Assembly (NCBI GenBank): GCA_029783825.1
Contig: JAREIK010003426.1
Coordinates: forward strand, 152,985-216,984
Reading direction: 5' to 3'
DNA from: Sapria himalayana
Lineage: Eukaryota > Streptophyta > Magnoliopsida > Malpighiales > Rafflesiaceae
DNA length: 64,000 bases
Under the pieces are notes generated by a model. That model had not been told where the DNA came from and did no database searches. It saw only the letters and a program-made list of their open reading frames with translations. Made by a program: the position numbers and the translations under genes. Positions 1 to 15,556 of the stretch are shown here, one piece after another. Numbering within the stretch: position 1 is the first letter of the stretch; every line of letters starts with the position of its first letter.

Positions 1-1223
1 TAATGTGTTTCATGGATTGCTCATCTATAGGCCAATAACATAAATTTAATAAACAAAATTAAATAAAATATTAAAATAAATAATAAATAAAAATAATTAT
101 ATAATTAAATATTGGATAGAGAAATATTGTTGCTAAATACATAGCTAAATTACGGATTTTAGAAGCTAGAGAAAATTCATCTATATATTACGGATTTTAT
201 TATCTCGAGAAAATCCATCGCTAATTCCATCGCTAAATTACAAATTTTATAAGCAAGGGAAATTCTATACCTAAATCCGTCACAAAATTAAGATTTTATT
301 TCTATGAAAATTCAATCGCTAAATTTGTCACTAATTTATGGTTTTTATTAGCTAGGGATATTCGATCACTAAATCCATAGCTAAAATATAGATTTTATTA
401 GCTAGAGAAAAACCATCGCTAAATCCGTAGCTAAAATATGGATTCTATTAGCTAGTAAAAATCAGTTACTAAATCCGTAGCTAAATTACTGATTTTATCA
501 GTAAGGGAAAATTCATCGCTAAATCCATCGCTAAACCTGTCACTAAATCAAAGATTTTATTAGCAAGGAAAAGTCAGTTGCTAAATCTGTCGCTAAATCA
601 TGGCTTTTATTAGCGGGGGAAAATCTGTCACTAAATCAATGATTTTATTAGCTTGGAAAAATCCAGCACTAAATCCGTCGCTAAATGAATGATTTTATTA
701 GCAAGGAAAATTCCGTTGCTAAATCCATCGCTAAAAAATAGCTAGAAAAATTCCTTCACTAAATCTGTTACGAATTTCAGGCTTTTATTAGTGAGAGGTA
801 TTTTGTCGCAATATCCATCGCTAAAATCCCAACTTATCTTGAAGGGAAATTACGAAGATTTTCCATCACTAATCAGTTGCTAAATCAATCGCTAAAATCC
901 ATGCTTTTCGTGAATGGAAGTTACGAAAATTTTTGTTGTTAATCCGTCGCTAAATACGTCGCTAAAATCCATACTTTTCATGAACAGAAGTTCCAAAAAT
1001 TTTTCGCCGCTAATCCGTCGCTATATCTATCACTAAAATCTCCACTTTTTATTAGCATAATTTTTGCAAATTTTTCCATCGCTAATCTCACTAATCCGTT
1101 GCTATTTTTATTTTCATTAAAAAATCATCAATTCCTTGCTATTCTCTAGCTAATTCCCTGCAAATTAGCTAGGTATTGATCCCTAGCTAATTTTCTCTAG
1201 CTAAATCAATTTTTCTTGTAGTT
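1..1223. mobile_element. Right end of a CACTA element (copy A), left part outside the window
   Basis: The segment ends at CTTGTAGT followed by T. Read on the other strand this is ACTACAAGAAAAATTG, one base short of the standard CACTA terminus CACTACAAGAAAA. The terminus is preceded by paired TTAGCTAG/CTAGCTAA motifs, as at the ends near 2487 and 51973. The first 110 bases (a fragment with GGATTGCTCATCTATAGGCC) resemble 1960-2040 and 51385-51450, so all three belong to one family. No coding sequence is visible. The start of the element is off the window, so its length and target duplication cannot be checked. Confidence 0.7.
130..1205. repeat. Subterminal direct-repeat array of CACTA copy A (about 49-bp period)
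   Basis: About 17 degenerate copies of a unit built from GATTTTATTAGC, then a short GGGAAA stretch, then one or two copies of CCATCGCTAAAT or CCGTCGCTAAAT. Successive GATTTTATTAGC cores near 343, 392, 442 and 491 are 49-50 bases apart; others are 39-65 apart. Dense short repeats next to the terminus are known in CACTA elements as binding sites for the TNPA-type accessory protein. That role is inferred here. The copies are diverged, and the last third (835-1060) uses a variant with TTTTCGTGAA or TTTTCATGAA. Confidence 0.75.
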
Positions 1224-2487
1224 AAATAAAATGTGAATTCATATCAACTTAGGGTCATTTTGGTAGTAATTTTCAAAAGTGTTTATCGAGCTAAAAATAA
1301 TTTTAAGTATTTTTAGGAAAATAAAATTTTATTAGCAATATTTTAAATAACTTTTTTGAAATCCTAAAAAAAACTTGAAGTATTGTTTTACTAACTACAC
1401 TAACATATTTATTTTTTAAATCATCAAAATTATTTTGATGTAATTAAAACATATATGTATTTATCCTTAAATATATGTTTATTTTCTTTTAAATTTTATG
1501 AAAAATTTAAAATTTTTTTTATAATTCAAAAATTTTTAATCTTTTAGTAAATATTTTTTTAAAAGATTCATATTAACATAAAATTTTATTTTTATATTAA
1601 ATAATATAAATATTTACTTATTTATTCGTTAATTCAGGTATTTTTATAATTTTTTTTATTTAATCATACAATTAAATATTTTAGTTTTTATTAGTATTAA
1701 TTTTTATGTATGTTCATTTATTAATTAAAATATCTTTAAAATGATTAATTATATAATTAATTATTTAATATTTTTTAATACAAATATTTAAATAACATAA
1801 TTAAATTTTTTGGAAAAATATTTTGTATAATTTTTTTAAAATTTTATAATCATAAAAAATAGTTATTTTAGTTTTTATTAATATAACTTTTTATTTGTAT
1901 TTACATATTTTTGAAATTATTTATTTATAATATCTTATTTTTATAATTATATGGGAAGAATGTGTCTTTCAAGGGTTGCTCATCCATAGACCATGACATA
2001 TATTTAATATAAAAAATTACCCAAAATATTAAAACAAATAATATATAACAAAATTTAAATCTTTAAATATTATCAATGAAAAATATCCCAAGCCCAAATA
2101 GAGAGAAATATTCATAGCTAAACTTATTTTGTTAAAAATATCATTATAGGAATAATCACTGGCAATTAAATATAAAATCATAAAAAAAATTTCAGAATAT
2201 TATTTAACGAGGGATTTTGTATCCAACTAATTAGCTAGGGGAAATCCATCTCTTAAGTCATTGCTAAAATGCCCACCAATCTCTGCGTTAAAATTTAGGA
2301 TAATATTAGTTAGAAACATTTTTAAATCTAAAATTTCCAACTCTAATCCATCACAAATTCATTTAAAATTTGTAATTCAATGTAAAATCAAACATCTCTT
2401 GCTATTTACTAGCTAATCCCTCGCTAATTAGCTAGGGATTATTTCTCTAGCTAAATTTCCATAGCTAAATAGAAATTTATTATAGTG
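1224..2487. mobile_element. Right end of a second CACTA element (copy B)
   Basis: This AT-rich segment ends at TTATTATAGTG. The reverse complement starts CACTATAATAAATTTC, a CACTA-type terminus, followed inward by TAGCTAGAGAAA, AATCCCTAGCTAAT and TAGCGAGGG motifs. From about 1440 on it aligns by eye with 50910-51973: both share TTTATTCGTTAATTCA, then TTTAATCATACAAT, then a GAATGT.TCTTTCAAGG block. It therefore looks like the same terminal region as the right end of CACTA-2. No left end is visible, so copies A and B stand as two adjacent right ends, perhaps one nested in the other. No gene is visible. Confidence 0.65.
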
Positions 2488-5400
2488 AAAATAGACATAT
2501 TGATAGATAGATAGATAGACAAAATATAACAGATAGAGATAGTGAGGTAGATAAATAGATAGATAGATAGATATAAATAGATAGATAGATAAATAGATAG
2601 ATAAAAAATAGATAGAGTAGATAGATAAACATATAGATAGACTAATAGATAGATAGATAAATAAATAGATAGATATATAGATAGTAAGTTAGATAGATAG
2701 ATAGATAGATGAATAGACAGAAAGGTAGACAGGTATATTGAAAGAAAGAAAGATAGATAGATAGATATATATATATATGATAGATAATGAGATACTTACA
2801 TACATTGATATATAGAGACATAGATAGATAAATAGATAGATAGATAATAGATAAATAGATAGATATATAGATAGATAGATCGATAAATAGACATATAGAC
2901 AAATAGATAGATAGATACATGACAGATAGATATATAGATAGATAACTGCTCGATCTATAGTATAGATAGATAGATAGATAGACAAAAATAAAAAGATAGA
3001 TAGATAGATATACAGATATATAGATAGAAGATAGATAGATATATATATATAGTGATCTATGGATAGATAGAAACAAGATAGACAAATAGATAGACAAAAT
3101 AATAGAAAAGAGATGGATAATATATAGGACAGAGAGATAGACAGATAGATAGAAAGTCAGATAGACAACACATATAGAAAGACACACTGATATATCTACA
3201 ACAAATAGATAAAAAAAATAGACAAATAATAGGAGTAGATAGACCTTAAGACAAACACAAAAACAAACAGAAAGATAGTCAGTCAGGCAGATAGTCACGG
3301 AGGCGGGTAGACAAATAGACATACAGATAGATAACTACACAAACAAACAAATAGATAGACATACAAAAGATAGATAGATTGACTTGATTGACAAATATAT
3401 TGACAAATTGATTGCCAGATAGATATAAAAATATATAAGAAGATAAAAAAATAGATAGATTAAGAGATAGATAGAAAAATAGCTAGACAGATAAATAGAC
3501 ATATAGATTGAAAGAAAGATAGATAAATAGATATAAAGATGATAGATAGATAGATAGATAGAGAGACAGATAGACAGATAGACAAATAGATAGAAAGATA
3601 AATATATATTAAAATAGACAAATAGACAGACAGACAGATATGTATAAAGACAAATAAACAAACAAATATATAGATAGACAGATAAATAGATACACAAATA
3701 GAAAGATAGATAGAGAGTCAGGGTGGTAGAAAGTCAATCAGGTAGGTAGAAAAATAGATAAATAGATAAATAGATAGATAGACAAATAAATAGACAAATA
3801 GAAAAATAGACATATAGATAGTTTGATCGATATATTAATACACAAATTGATATACTGATTAATAAATAGATTGATACACAGATTGATAGATAGATAGAAA
3901 GAATGATAAATAGATACATAGATATACATAGTCAGATAGATATAAATAGATAGATAGATAGAAAGATATATATATATATATATATAGAAAAAAATAGAAA
4001 TTGATAGACAGATTGATATATAGATTGAAATATAGATTGATAGAGAGATGGAAAGATAAACATATAGATATACAACCAGATAGACAAACAAATAGATAGA
4101 TAGATAAATAGATAGATGGAGAGATTTTTAGACTTTAGGCAGGTAGACAATTAGGCAGGTAGGCAGGCAGGCAGACAAAAAGACAGACAAAATAATAGAC
4201 AAATAGATACATAGATAGGATGACATTTAGATAAACAAATAGATAGTTAAATAGATAGATAGATAGTTTGATATATAGATTAATAGACAAATTAATAGAC
4301 TGATAGATAGACTAATTGATAGGCAAATTGTTAGATAGGCAAATAGATAGATAGATAGATTGATTGATCAAAATAATGATATATAGACATATAGATAAAT
4401 AGATAGATCGATAGATTATTAAAGAAATAGATATATAAATAGCTAGATAAATAGATAGATATACAAATATATAGATAAAGAGATTGATATATAGATAGAA
4501 AGATTAATTGATTTATAGATAGAATGATATATATACATATAGATAGACATATAGATTCGATAAATTATTAGAGAAATAGATAGATAAGATAAATAGATTG
4601 ACAGATATGAGACAAAAAGATAGATATATAAATACATATATAGATAAAGAATATAGATAAAAGATGGATAGAAAGATAGATAGATAGTTAGATAGAAAGA
4701 TAGATAGATAGTAAGATAGAAAGATATATAGATAGTTTTATAATTAGATTGATAGCCAGATATATAGACAATTGATAGGTAGACATACGGATAGGTACTC
4801 AAATTTATATACATATTGATAAACAAAATAGTTTGAAGATATTCATACTGACACACAAATAGACACATAGACATTCGGGTAGGCAGATAATTAGAAAGAT
4901 AGGTAGACAAATAGATAGACAGATACATAGATACATAGACAAACAAATAGATATATAGATAAATAGAATGATAGATAGATAGATAGACAAATAGATAGAT
5001 GGATTGATAGACAGATATATAGACAAATAGATAGATAGAAAGAGAGATATTATGATAGATAGAAATATAGATAGATAGATAGATTGATTGACAAATAGAT
5101 AGATATACATATAGATAGATATATAGACAGACAGACAGATAGATAGATATTTAATTAAATAGATATACATGGTGATAGATAGATAGAAAAAGATACATGA
5201 AAACAAACAAATAGACGGATAGATAGATACATAGACAGATAAATAAATAGACAAACAGACAAATAGATAGTTAGATAGATAGATAGACAAATAGAAGTAA
5301 ATTAATAAACTGATAGATAGAAAGATACATAGATAGACATACATACATAGAGATAGATAGATAGATCGATAGACGAATATAGTGATATTAAGATAGACAG

Positions 5401-8154
5401 ATAGATAGATAGATAGATAGACAGACAGATAGATAAATAGATAGATAGAAAGATAGAATGGTAGATAGATAAATATATTGATACATAGATAGATAGAAGT
5501 CAGATAGATAAATAGATAGATAGACATATAGTTAGATAGATAGATATATAGATAAATAGACAGATAAGAAGATAGATTGATAGGAAGAAGGATATATAGA
5601 TTGGTATATAGATTTATAGACAAAATGATTAATAGATTGATAGATAGATTGATAGACAGCCAGATAGACAAATAAATAGATTTAGATATAGTCAGATAGA
5701 TAGATAGATTAATGATAGATTAATAAATATAGATAAATAGAAATAGACATATATATATACACTTTGATAGAAATATTGATAGATAGATAGTTATATAAAT
5801 AAATAGATACATATACAAATAGATATATATATATATATATTTATTGATAGACACAATGATAGACAGATTTATTGATAGATTGAAATGAGATTGATAGTCA
5901 TATGATAAATAGATTGATGGATAGATTTATAAACAATTAGAATGAAATATAGATAAGATAGATAAACAAAAATAGATAGATGAATATAAAGATAGATAGA
6001 TATATATATATATATAGATAGATAGACAGATAGATACAAAAATAAATTGATAGAAAGATAGAAAGAAGATAGATAGATATTACGATAGATAGATAGATAT
6101 TATGATAGATAGATATACATATAGATATACAAATATATAGATAATAAATAGATAGATAGAGAGACAAATAGAAATAGATAGATAATAGATTTATAGATAA
6201 ATTTATTGATAGATAAATGATTGAGATTGATACACTAAATAGATTCATATACTTATTGAAAGATTGATAAATATTCAATTTGATAGATAGATAGATAGAC
6301 TAATAGATAGATAGATTAATTAAATGATAGACAGTTTGATATATTGATTTATAAACATATTGATAGATAAATCTATAGACATATTTATAGACACGTTTAT
6401 TAATCGATTGATTGATTGATTTATTGATTGATAGACTGATAAATAGACTGATTGATAGACAGTAATAGATAGATTGATAAAAAAACAGATTGATAGATAG
6501 ATAAATTAGACATATAGATAAACATATCAGTAGATAGATAGATAATAGATAGATTGATAGATTGATAGATTGATAGGTGAATTCATAAACAAATTGATAG
6601 ATAGATTTATTGATAGATTGATAGACACATTAATATAATGATTGATAAATAGAATGATAGATAGATAGATATATAAATAGATATATAGATAGACATATAG
6701 ATATATAGACTGATAAACACATAGATAGACATAAAGATAGCTAGAAAGCTAGATAGAATATTAGGCAGATATAAAGATAGATATATATACAGATAGAAAG
6801 GCATATAGATAGTCAGATAGACAGATAGATTGATATAGAGATGGATAGATAGATAGAAAAAAATAGACAGATACATTGATTGATAAATTGACAGATTGAT
6901 AGACAGACACACAGATGAATAGATAAACAGATAGAAAAGTATATAGATTTACATTTAAATATATAGATAGATTACACATAATAGATATAAAGATAAAAAG
7001 AATAATAGATTGATAGAGAGATAACAGACAAATACATTGACAAATAGATAGACATATAGAAAACAAACAAATAGTATATAGTAAGATAGATAGACACATA
7101 GACAGAAAGATAAATAGATAGATAGATAGATATATAGGCAGATATATAGATAAATGGACTAATAGATTGCAATTGGATACACATATGGTTAGATAAATAG
7201 ACAAACAAATAGTCAAGCATACAAATAGATAGTCCATACAGACAAATAGTCAGTCAGACTGATATACTAATAGAAAGATAGATAGACTAAGTGATAACGG
7301 ATAGACTAGATAGACAAACATATAGATAAATAGATAGATAGACACAAAGATAGACAAATAGTTAGAGAAATAGATAGATAGACTGATAGAAATATTGATA
7401 AAAAAGTAGATAGATAGATAGATAAATAGATAATACGAGATATAGATATATAGATAGATAGACAAATAGATAGATAGAATGTTTGAAAAATAGATAGATC
7501 GAGAGGCATGCAGATAGATAGATAAATGCATAGATAGATATAATGATAGTTAAACAGATAGAATAAAAATATAGATAGATAGATAAATTGATATAGATAG
7601 ATAGACATACATATAGATAGATAGATAGAAGATAGACAGAGTGATAGATACATAGATAGACAGATAGATAGAGACATAGATAGATATACAAATAGTTAGA
7701 TAGTTAGATAGAAAATAGATAAATAAATTTATATATAAATAGATAGACAGATAGATAGATAGAAAGATAAAAAGATATATAGACAGATAGATAGGTTGAC
7801 ATATTGAATAATTGATTGATAGATATATTTATAAATAAATTGATAGAATGATTGAAAGATAATATTGATAAATAGATTTATAGAAAGATCAAAATATAGA
7901 TTCAGAAACAAATTGATAGATTGATTGATAGACAGATTGATAGAGAGATCTATAGATAGATTGATACATAAATAGATAGTCAAAAAACATTTTGATAGAC
8001 ATATTGATAGATTGATTAATAGACAAATTGATAAAAAATAAATACACTTTTAGATAGATAGATGGACTAGATAGACATATCAATAGAAAGATAGATAGAC
8101 ATATAGATAAAGAGATAGAGAGATAGATAGATAGAAATATAGATAGATAATTAG

Positions 8155-8720
8155 TAAGTTAGATAGAAATATATATAGATTGATAGAGAAATTGATAGAC
8201 AAATTCATAGAATAGATTGATAGAAAGATTGTTAAACAGATTGATAGAAAGATTGATAGACAAATTAATTGACATATTAATAGAAAGATTGATATATATA
8301 TATATAGATAGATAGACAGAAATATAAATAGATAGATTGATAGTCATATAGATAGATAGATTAATAGATAGACAAATAGACAGACAGACAGACAGATAGA
8401 TATATTGATATACACATAAATTGACTGATAGATAGATATTTATATAGATAGATAGACAGACAGATAGATTTATTGATAGACAGAATGATAGAAAGATTGA
8501 TAGATAGAGTGATAAACAAATTTATATACAAATAGATAGATAGATAGATAGATTAATAAATAGATTGATAGACATTTTCAAAAATAAATTGATAGATAGA
8601 TTAATAGATGGATTGTTTGATAGATTGATAGACAGATTGATAGACAGATAGATAGACAGATAGATAGATTGGTTGATTGATTGATAGACAAATTGGTAGA
8701 CAGATAGATAAAAAAACATC
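8155..8720 (+). repeat. GATTGATAGACA-rich domain in the GATA array
   Basis: The 12-base pattern GATTGATAGACA (also AATTGATAGACA and GATTGATAGATA) dominates here, rather than plain GATA. Similar domains recur at about 12170-12250, 18780-18860 and 53690-53745. The minus-strand translation changes from SIYL to SINLSINQ, which marks the switch of domain. Confidence 0.7.
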
Positions 8721-11700
8721 TAGATAAATAGATAAACTGATAGAGAGGTAGATAGATTAATACACAGATGGATAGACAAAAAGATAGAAAGATGGATAGA
8801 CAGATTGATAGATAGATAGATAGATAGGTTTATTTATATACACATAGATTGCAAGATATTAGACATATAGATAGAAAGATAGATATAGACATAGATAATA
8901 GATAGATAGATAGATAGATACATTGACAGCTAGATTGATGGACAGATAGATATATGGATTATTAAATAGTTAGATTGAGAAATTTATTAATAGATAGATT
9001 CACGTATAGATAGACAAATAGATAGGCACATATATAGAAAAATGATATACATATGGATTGACAAAGAGATAGGTAGAAATAGAAAGATATATAGACAAAT
9101 AGAAACACAATTAAATAGACATATAAATTGACAGATAGATATAAATAGATAATTATATAGAATATAGATAGATAGTTAGAGAAATAGAGAACAAATAGAT
9201 AGATAGATAGATAAATAGCTAGCTTGATAGACAGATAGGTAATTAGATAGAGAGATATACAAACATATAGATACATAAATAGATAGATAAATAAATAAAT
9301 AGAAATATAGATAGACAAATTGATAAACAGACAAATAGATAGATATATAGATAGATATATAGATAGACAAATATATAGAAAAAGAGACATATAGTTAGAC
9401 ATATAGATAGAAAGATAAATAGATATATAGACAGACCTATAGATATACAAATAGACTATAGACAGAAAAACAGAAAGAAAGATAGAAAAATATACATATA
9501 GACATATATACACAATTAGGATACTACACTATTAGGTAGGTAGAAAGCGAGACAAAGAAACAAGCAAGAAAACAAATAGACAGATAGAAAGATAGATATA
9601 TAAATTTATAAATACATTAAAGATAGACAGATAGATAGATTGATTGATAGATTTCTTGACAAATACATAGAAAAATAGATAGAAAGATAGATAGATATAT
9701 AGGTAGACAGATAGATAAACATATAATTTGACAAAATAGATAGACAAATACATAAATAGACAAATAGATAGACAAATAGATAGAAATAATTATATAAAGA
9801 TAAATAAATAGACAAATAGATAGATAATTACTTAGTTAGTTAGATAGATATATAGATTGATTGATAAATTAAATACAAATAAATAGAAAAATTAATTGAA
9901 AAATTGCTAGATAGATAGATAGATAGACAAATCAATCGACAGATAGATATGTAGATAGATATATAGATTGATTGATATAGAGATAGATAAACATCATGAA
10001 AGACATATAGATATAGATAGATATACAGATAACTAGTCAAATAGATATGTAAGTTATTAGATAGATAAATAGACAGATATATAGAGATACAGATAGATAG
10101 ATAGACAAGATAGATATATAGAGATACAGATAGATAGTTAGATTAAGAGATAGATAGACATATATTTAGATAAATAGTTAGAGAGAGAGACATGCAGAAA
10201 GATAGATAGATAGAAATATAGTTTGATAGATATACACATAGACAGTTATATAGACAAATAGATAGATAGATAAATAGATAAACAATTAGATAGACAAATA
10301 AATAGATAGATAAGTAAACATATTGATAGCTAGATTTATAGATAGATTGAAAGACAGTTAGATTGAAAGACTGATAGACAATTAGATAGAGAAATAGATA
10401 GGCATATAGATAGAAAGATAGACAAATAGATAGACTCAGAGACAGACATACATGTATAAATATATATTGATAGATAGATAGACATATTGATAAATAGATT
10501 GATAGACAAATTATTAAAACTTTTGATAGATTGATTGATAGACCAATTGATTGACATATTGATTGACAGATTTTTAGATAGATTGATATATTGATTGATA
10601 GACCAATTAATAGATAGATTCATAGAAACATTGATGGATATATTAAATGTCAAATAGATAGTAGACATATAAATACAAATATAGAATGATAAAAAGCTAG
10701 ATAGATAGATATATAGACAGATAGTTAAATAGATAGACAAATAGAAAGGTAGATAGATTGATTGATAAATAGATATATATACAAATAGACAAAAAGATAG
10801 ACAAAAAGATAGACAGATAAACAGATAGATAAATATATACATAAATAAATAAACACATAGATATGTAGATAGATAGATAGATAGAAAGACATATATATAA
10901 ATAGATAGATAGATTATTAGAAAGATAGGAAGAAAGATAGATAGATAGATAGAAGGCATATAGATAGAAAGAATGATAAATAGAAAGATAGATATTTATA
11001 TAGATAGATAGTAAGATAGATAGTTATAAAGATATATATACATATAAATAGATTGATTGATTGATAGATTGATAAACATATAGATAGATAGATGATATAG
11101 ATAGACAGATAAACAAATAGATAGATAAATATATTTATAGAGAGACGGATAGATAGATAGACATAAAGATATATAAAGAGTTAGAAATATAGATATATAA
11201 ATTGATAGACAAATAATATCAACAGACATATAAATAGATAGATAGACAAATAGATAGACATATAAATAGACAAAAAGATATAAAGATAGATAGATAGACT
11301 TATAGATACAAAGTCGATCAGGCATGTAGACTATCAAGCATATAGAAAGATAAAAAGATACATAGATATATATACAGACAAATAGATAGAATATAGATAG
11401 ATAGATTGCTAGATATATAGATATATTGATTGATTGATCGATAGACAGATTGATAGATAGACAAATTGATAGATAGATAAAGATAGACAAATAGATAGAT
11501 GATATAGATAGACAAATAGATAGATGGATAGATAGACATATATATTGATTGATAGATAAATATAAATATAAATAAATTTATAGATAGATAGATAAATATA
11601 TAAACATATAGATAGGCACACAGATAGTTAGAAAGATTGAGAGATAGATTGATAAAGAGATAGAATGATACACAGATAGAACGATAGATAGACAGATAGA

Positions 11701-12225
11701 TAAATAGATTGATAGATAAATAATTAGATTGAATGATAGATATGTATATCGATAATTGATAGATTGATAAATAGATAGATACAGGATATAAAGAAAGATA
11801 CATAGTTAGATTGATAGATTGATTAATAAATAGATAGTTAAAAAGACAATAGATAAATAGATAGATAGATAAACATATAGATAGATAGGTCGATGACAGA
11901 TAAATTGACAAATTAATTGACAAATGATATATAGATTGATACATAGATTGATAGAAAGATTAATAGATAGATTCTTATTCATATTAATACATAGATTAAT
12001 AGTAAAATTAATAGGCAGATAGATAGACAGATTGATAAATAGATTGATAGAAGGATTGATAGATAGATGAATGATTGACAAATAGATAGAATACTAGTTA
12101 GATAGATAGATTGACGTACATATTTATAGATAGATTTAAAGACAATTTTATAGACAAATTGATATATAGTTTGATAGACAAATTGATAGATCGATTGATA
12201 GACATATTAATAGTTATATTGATAG

Positions 12226-12447
12226 ACAGATTGATAGATTGTTTGATATACAGATTCATTGATATATTGATATAGATAGATAGATAGATTGATAGATAGA
12301 AAGTTTGTCAGATTAATAGAAAAAAAGAAAGAAAATTAGATAGATAGATTTATAGACAGATAGATAAATAGATAGATTGATCGATAGATATTTAGACATA
12401 GATACATAGATAGATAATAGATAGACATATATATAGATAGATAGATT
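12226..12447 (+). repeat. 222-bp duplicated segment inside the GATA array, copy 1
   Basis: The segment runs from a GATTGTTTGATATACAG motif through AGATTAATAGAAAAAAAG to GATAGACATATA. It matches 12825-13042 in order and spacing with only scattered differences. Pure slippage would not keep this order of irregular spacers, so it was copied as a block about 599 bp away. Confidence 0.8.
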
Positions 12448-12824
12448 GATAAATAAATAGACATATAGACTGATTTATAGTGATATTAATAGATAGATAG
12501 ATAAATAGATTGAAAGAAAGATTGAAAGAAAAATTGATAAAAAGATAGAATGATAAGTTTGATAAATAGATAGACAAATAGACAGATAGATAGACATATA
12601 GATAGAAATATAGATAGACATATAGATAGACAGATATATAGACAGAAAGATATATAGATTATTATGTATATAGAAAGAGAGATAGATAATCAAATAGATA
12701 GATAGATAGATATATAGATAGATAAAAGAAAGCTAGATAGATAAATTATGATATATATATATTTATAGATAGATAGACAATTAGATATTCAGATAGATAG
12801 ACATATAGATATAAAGTTTGATAG

Positions 12825-13042
12825 ATAAATTGATAGATTGTTTGATATACAGATTTATTAATATATTGATATAGATTGATAGATAGAATGATAGATAGAA
12901 AGTTTTTCAGATTAATAGAAAAAAAGAAAGAAAGATAGATAGATAGATTTATAGACAGATAGATAAATAAATAGATTGATCGATAGATATTAGACATATA
13001 GATACATAGATAGATAATAGATAGACATATAGATAGATAGAT
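12825..13042 (+). repeat. 222-bp duplicated segment inside the GATA array, copy 2
   Basis: Partner of 12226-12447. It shares GTTTGATATACAG, AGATTAATAGAAAAAAAG, TTTATAGACAGATAGATA, GATTGATCGATAGATA and CATAGATAGATAATAGATA in the same order. Differences are single bases and one-base gaps. Confidence 0.8.
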
Positions 13043-15521
13043 TATTAGATAGTTATATAGAGTGATAGAGAGATAAATAGATAGTCAAATTGATAGATTA
13101 TTAGATAAGCAGATAAACAGACAGATAGATAGATAGATAGACATATAGACAGACAAATATATAGATAAATAGATAAATAGGTATATATTTTGATAGAAAG
13201 ATAAATAGACTAAAAGATATATAGATAAATAGAAATATAGATAGAGAGATACAGATAACAAGACAAAGATATAGATAGATCAATAGACAAATTAATAAAT
13301 ATATAAATAAATAGATATAGAGATAGAGATAGATCGAAAGATATAAAGATATAAATGTTGGCAGATTGTTAGGTAAATAGATAAACTGATAGACTAATAT
13401 ATAGATAAATAGATGGTTAGTTAGTTAGATAGAATAATATGTAGTTAGCTAGGTAGGTAGGTAGATCGATAGACCACAAAGATAAATAGATAGACAAATA
13501 TAAAAATATACTGGTAGTTAGATAGATAGTTAGACATATAGATAGAAATACATATAGATATATATAGATAAAGATAGATAGAAAAAGAAATAGCTTGATA
13601 GATAGATTTATAGATAGTCAAGTAGATAGATAGAGTGATTAGTAGATAGGCAGATACACAGTTAGACATATGACATATACATATACCGATAGATAAATAG
13701 ATAGACAAATAAATAAATAGAAAGACATATACATATACTGATAGACAAATAGATAGGCTTATAGAAATTATACAAATATAAAGATAGATAGATAGATAGA
13801 TAGATACAAAGACATATAGATATATATATATATATATATAGATAAAAAGAAAGAAAGATAGATAGAATGATAGATTGAATAATAGATAGTTAGACAGATA
13901 GACAGATAGAATAATAGATATATAGATATATATTTAGATAGAGAGATAGACAAATATATACAAATATATATATATATATAGACAAATCTATAGATAGATA
14001 TATAGATAGACTGACCGACTAATAGACTAATATATAAAAAGACTGAAATATAAAAATAGATAAAGACTGAAAGATAGAATAATAGAAAGAAATATAAACA
14101 TACAAACAAAAAGATAGACATTTAGAGATATGTAGAAACACAAATATATAAACATACTTACATAGATACAGATAGATAGACAGACAAATAGATAGTCATA
14201 GATGTACACTAACAAATAGATAGATAGACACTGATAGAAAGATAGACAAATAGAGAGATAGATATATAGATAACTTTTAGATAGATAGATAGACAGTCAG
14301 GTAGATAGATAATCAGGCATAAAGATGAAAAGAATAATAGAAAGATAGACATACAAATAAATAAATAAATAAATAAATAGACAGATAAATAGACAAATAG
14401 ATTCATAAACACAGAAAAATAGATAGAAAGATAGATACTATGATAGATAGATAGATAAATAGAAGTTGTAGGTAATTAGATAGATAGATTTATAGATTGA
14501 TTGATTGATAGATAGTTTCATTGAGAGTTTGATAGACATATAGATAGATAGATTTATAGACTTATTGATATACAGATTGATAGACAAATTGATAAATAGA
14601 TAGAGATAGATATAAATAGATCGATATAGATAGATAGATAGATAACTAGATAGATAGATAGATAGATACATAGAAAGATAAATAGATAGATAGACTTTTA
14701 GAAAGGCAAATAGTGAGAGAGATAGAAAGACAAATAGATAGACAGATAGATAGGATGATATATAGATTGTTAGATTGATTGATTGATATATAGTTAGATA
14801 TATAAATAGAAGATAGATAGATAGACTAATAGATATATAGATAGATAGATAAATAATGATATAGACATATAGATGGATACACAGATAGATAGACATATAG
14901 AAAGATAGACAGACATATAGATAGATAGATATATTGATTGAAAGATAGATAGACAAAAAGATAGATATATAGATAGACAAATATAAAGATAATTAGATAG
15001 ATAGATAGATAGACAAACAAATAGATAGAAAGATAAATAAATAGATAAATAGATAGAAAGTTATACAGATAGATAGATAGATATACATATAGATAGACAG
15101 ATAGATAGGCATATATATAGATAGATAGATAGATAGACAAATAGATAGAGAGATAGATAGAAAGATAAATAAACAATTAGATAGGCTGATAGATAGGTAG
15201 ATAGTTATATAGATAGATAGATAGAAAAAAGAGAATGACAGATAAAGAGATAGATAGAAATAAAGATATATAGATAGATAGATGGACTAATAGATATATA
15301 GAATGATAGATAGCCAATTAGATAGATAGATTGATTTATTGTTTAATAAGTAGAAAGATCCAAAGATATATAGATAGATAGATAGATTGATAGATAGATA
15401 AATAGGAATATATATATATATAGATAGTTAGATAGATAGTTAGATAGACAGATATATAGATAGATAGAATGACAAAATTATATAGATAGTCAGATAGACA
15501 TATAAATAGACATACACTGAT

Positions 15522-15556
<35 letters not shown>

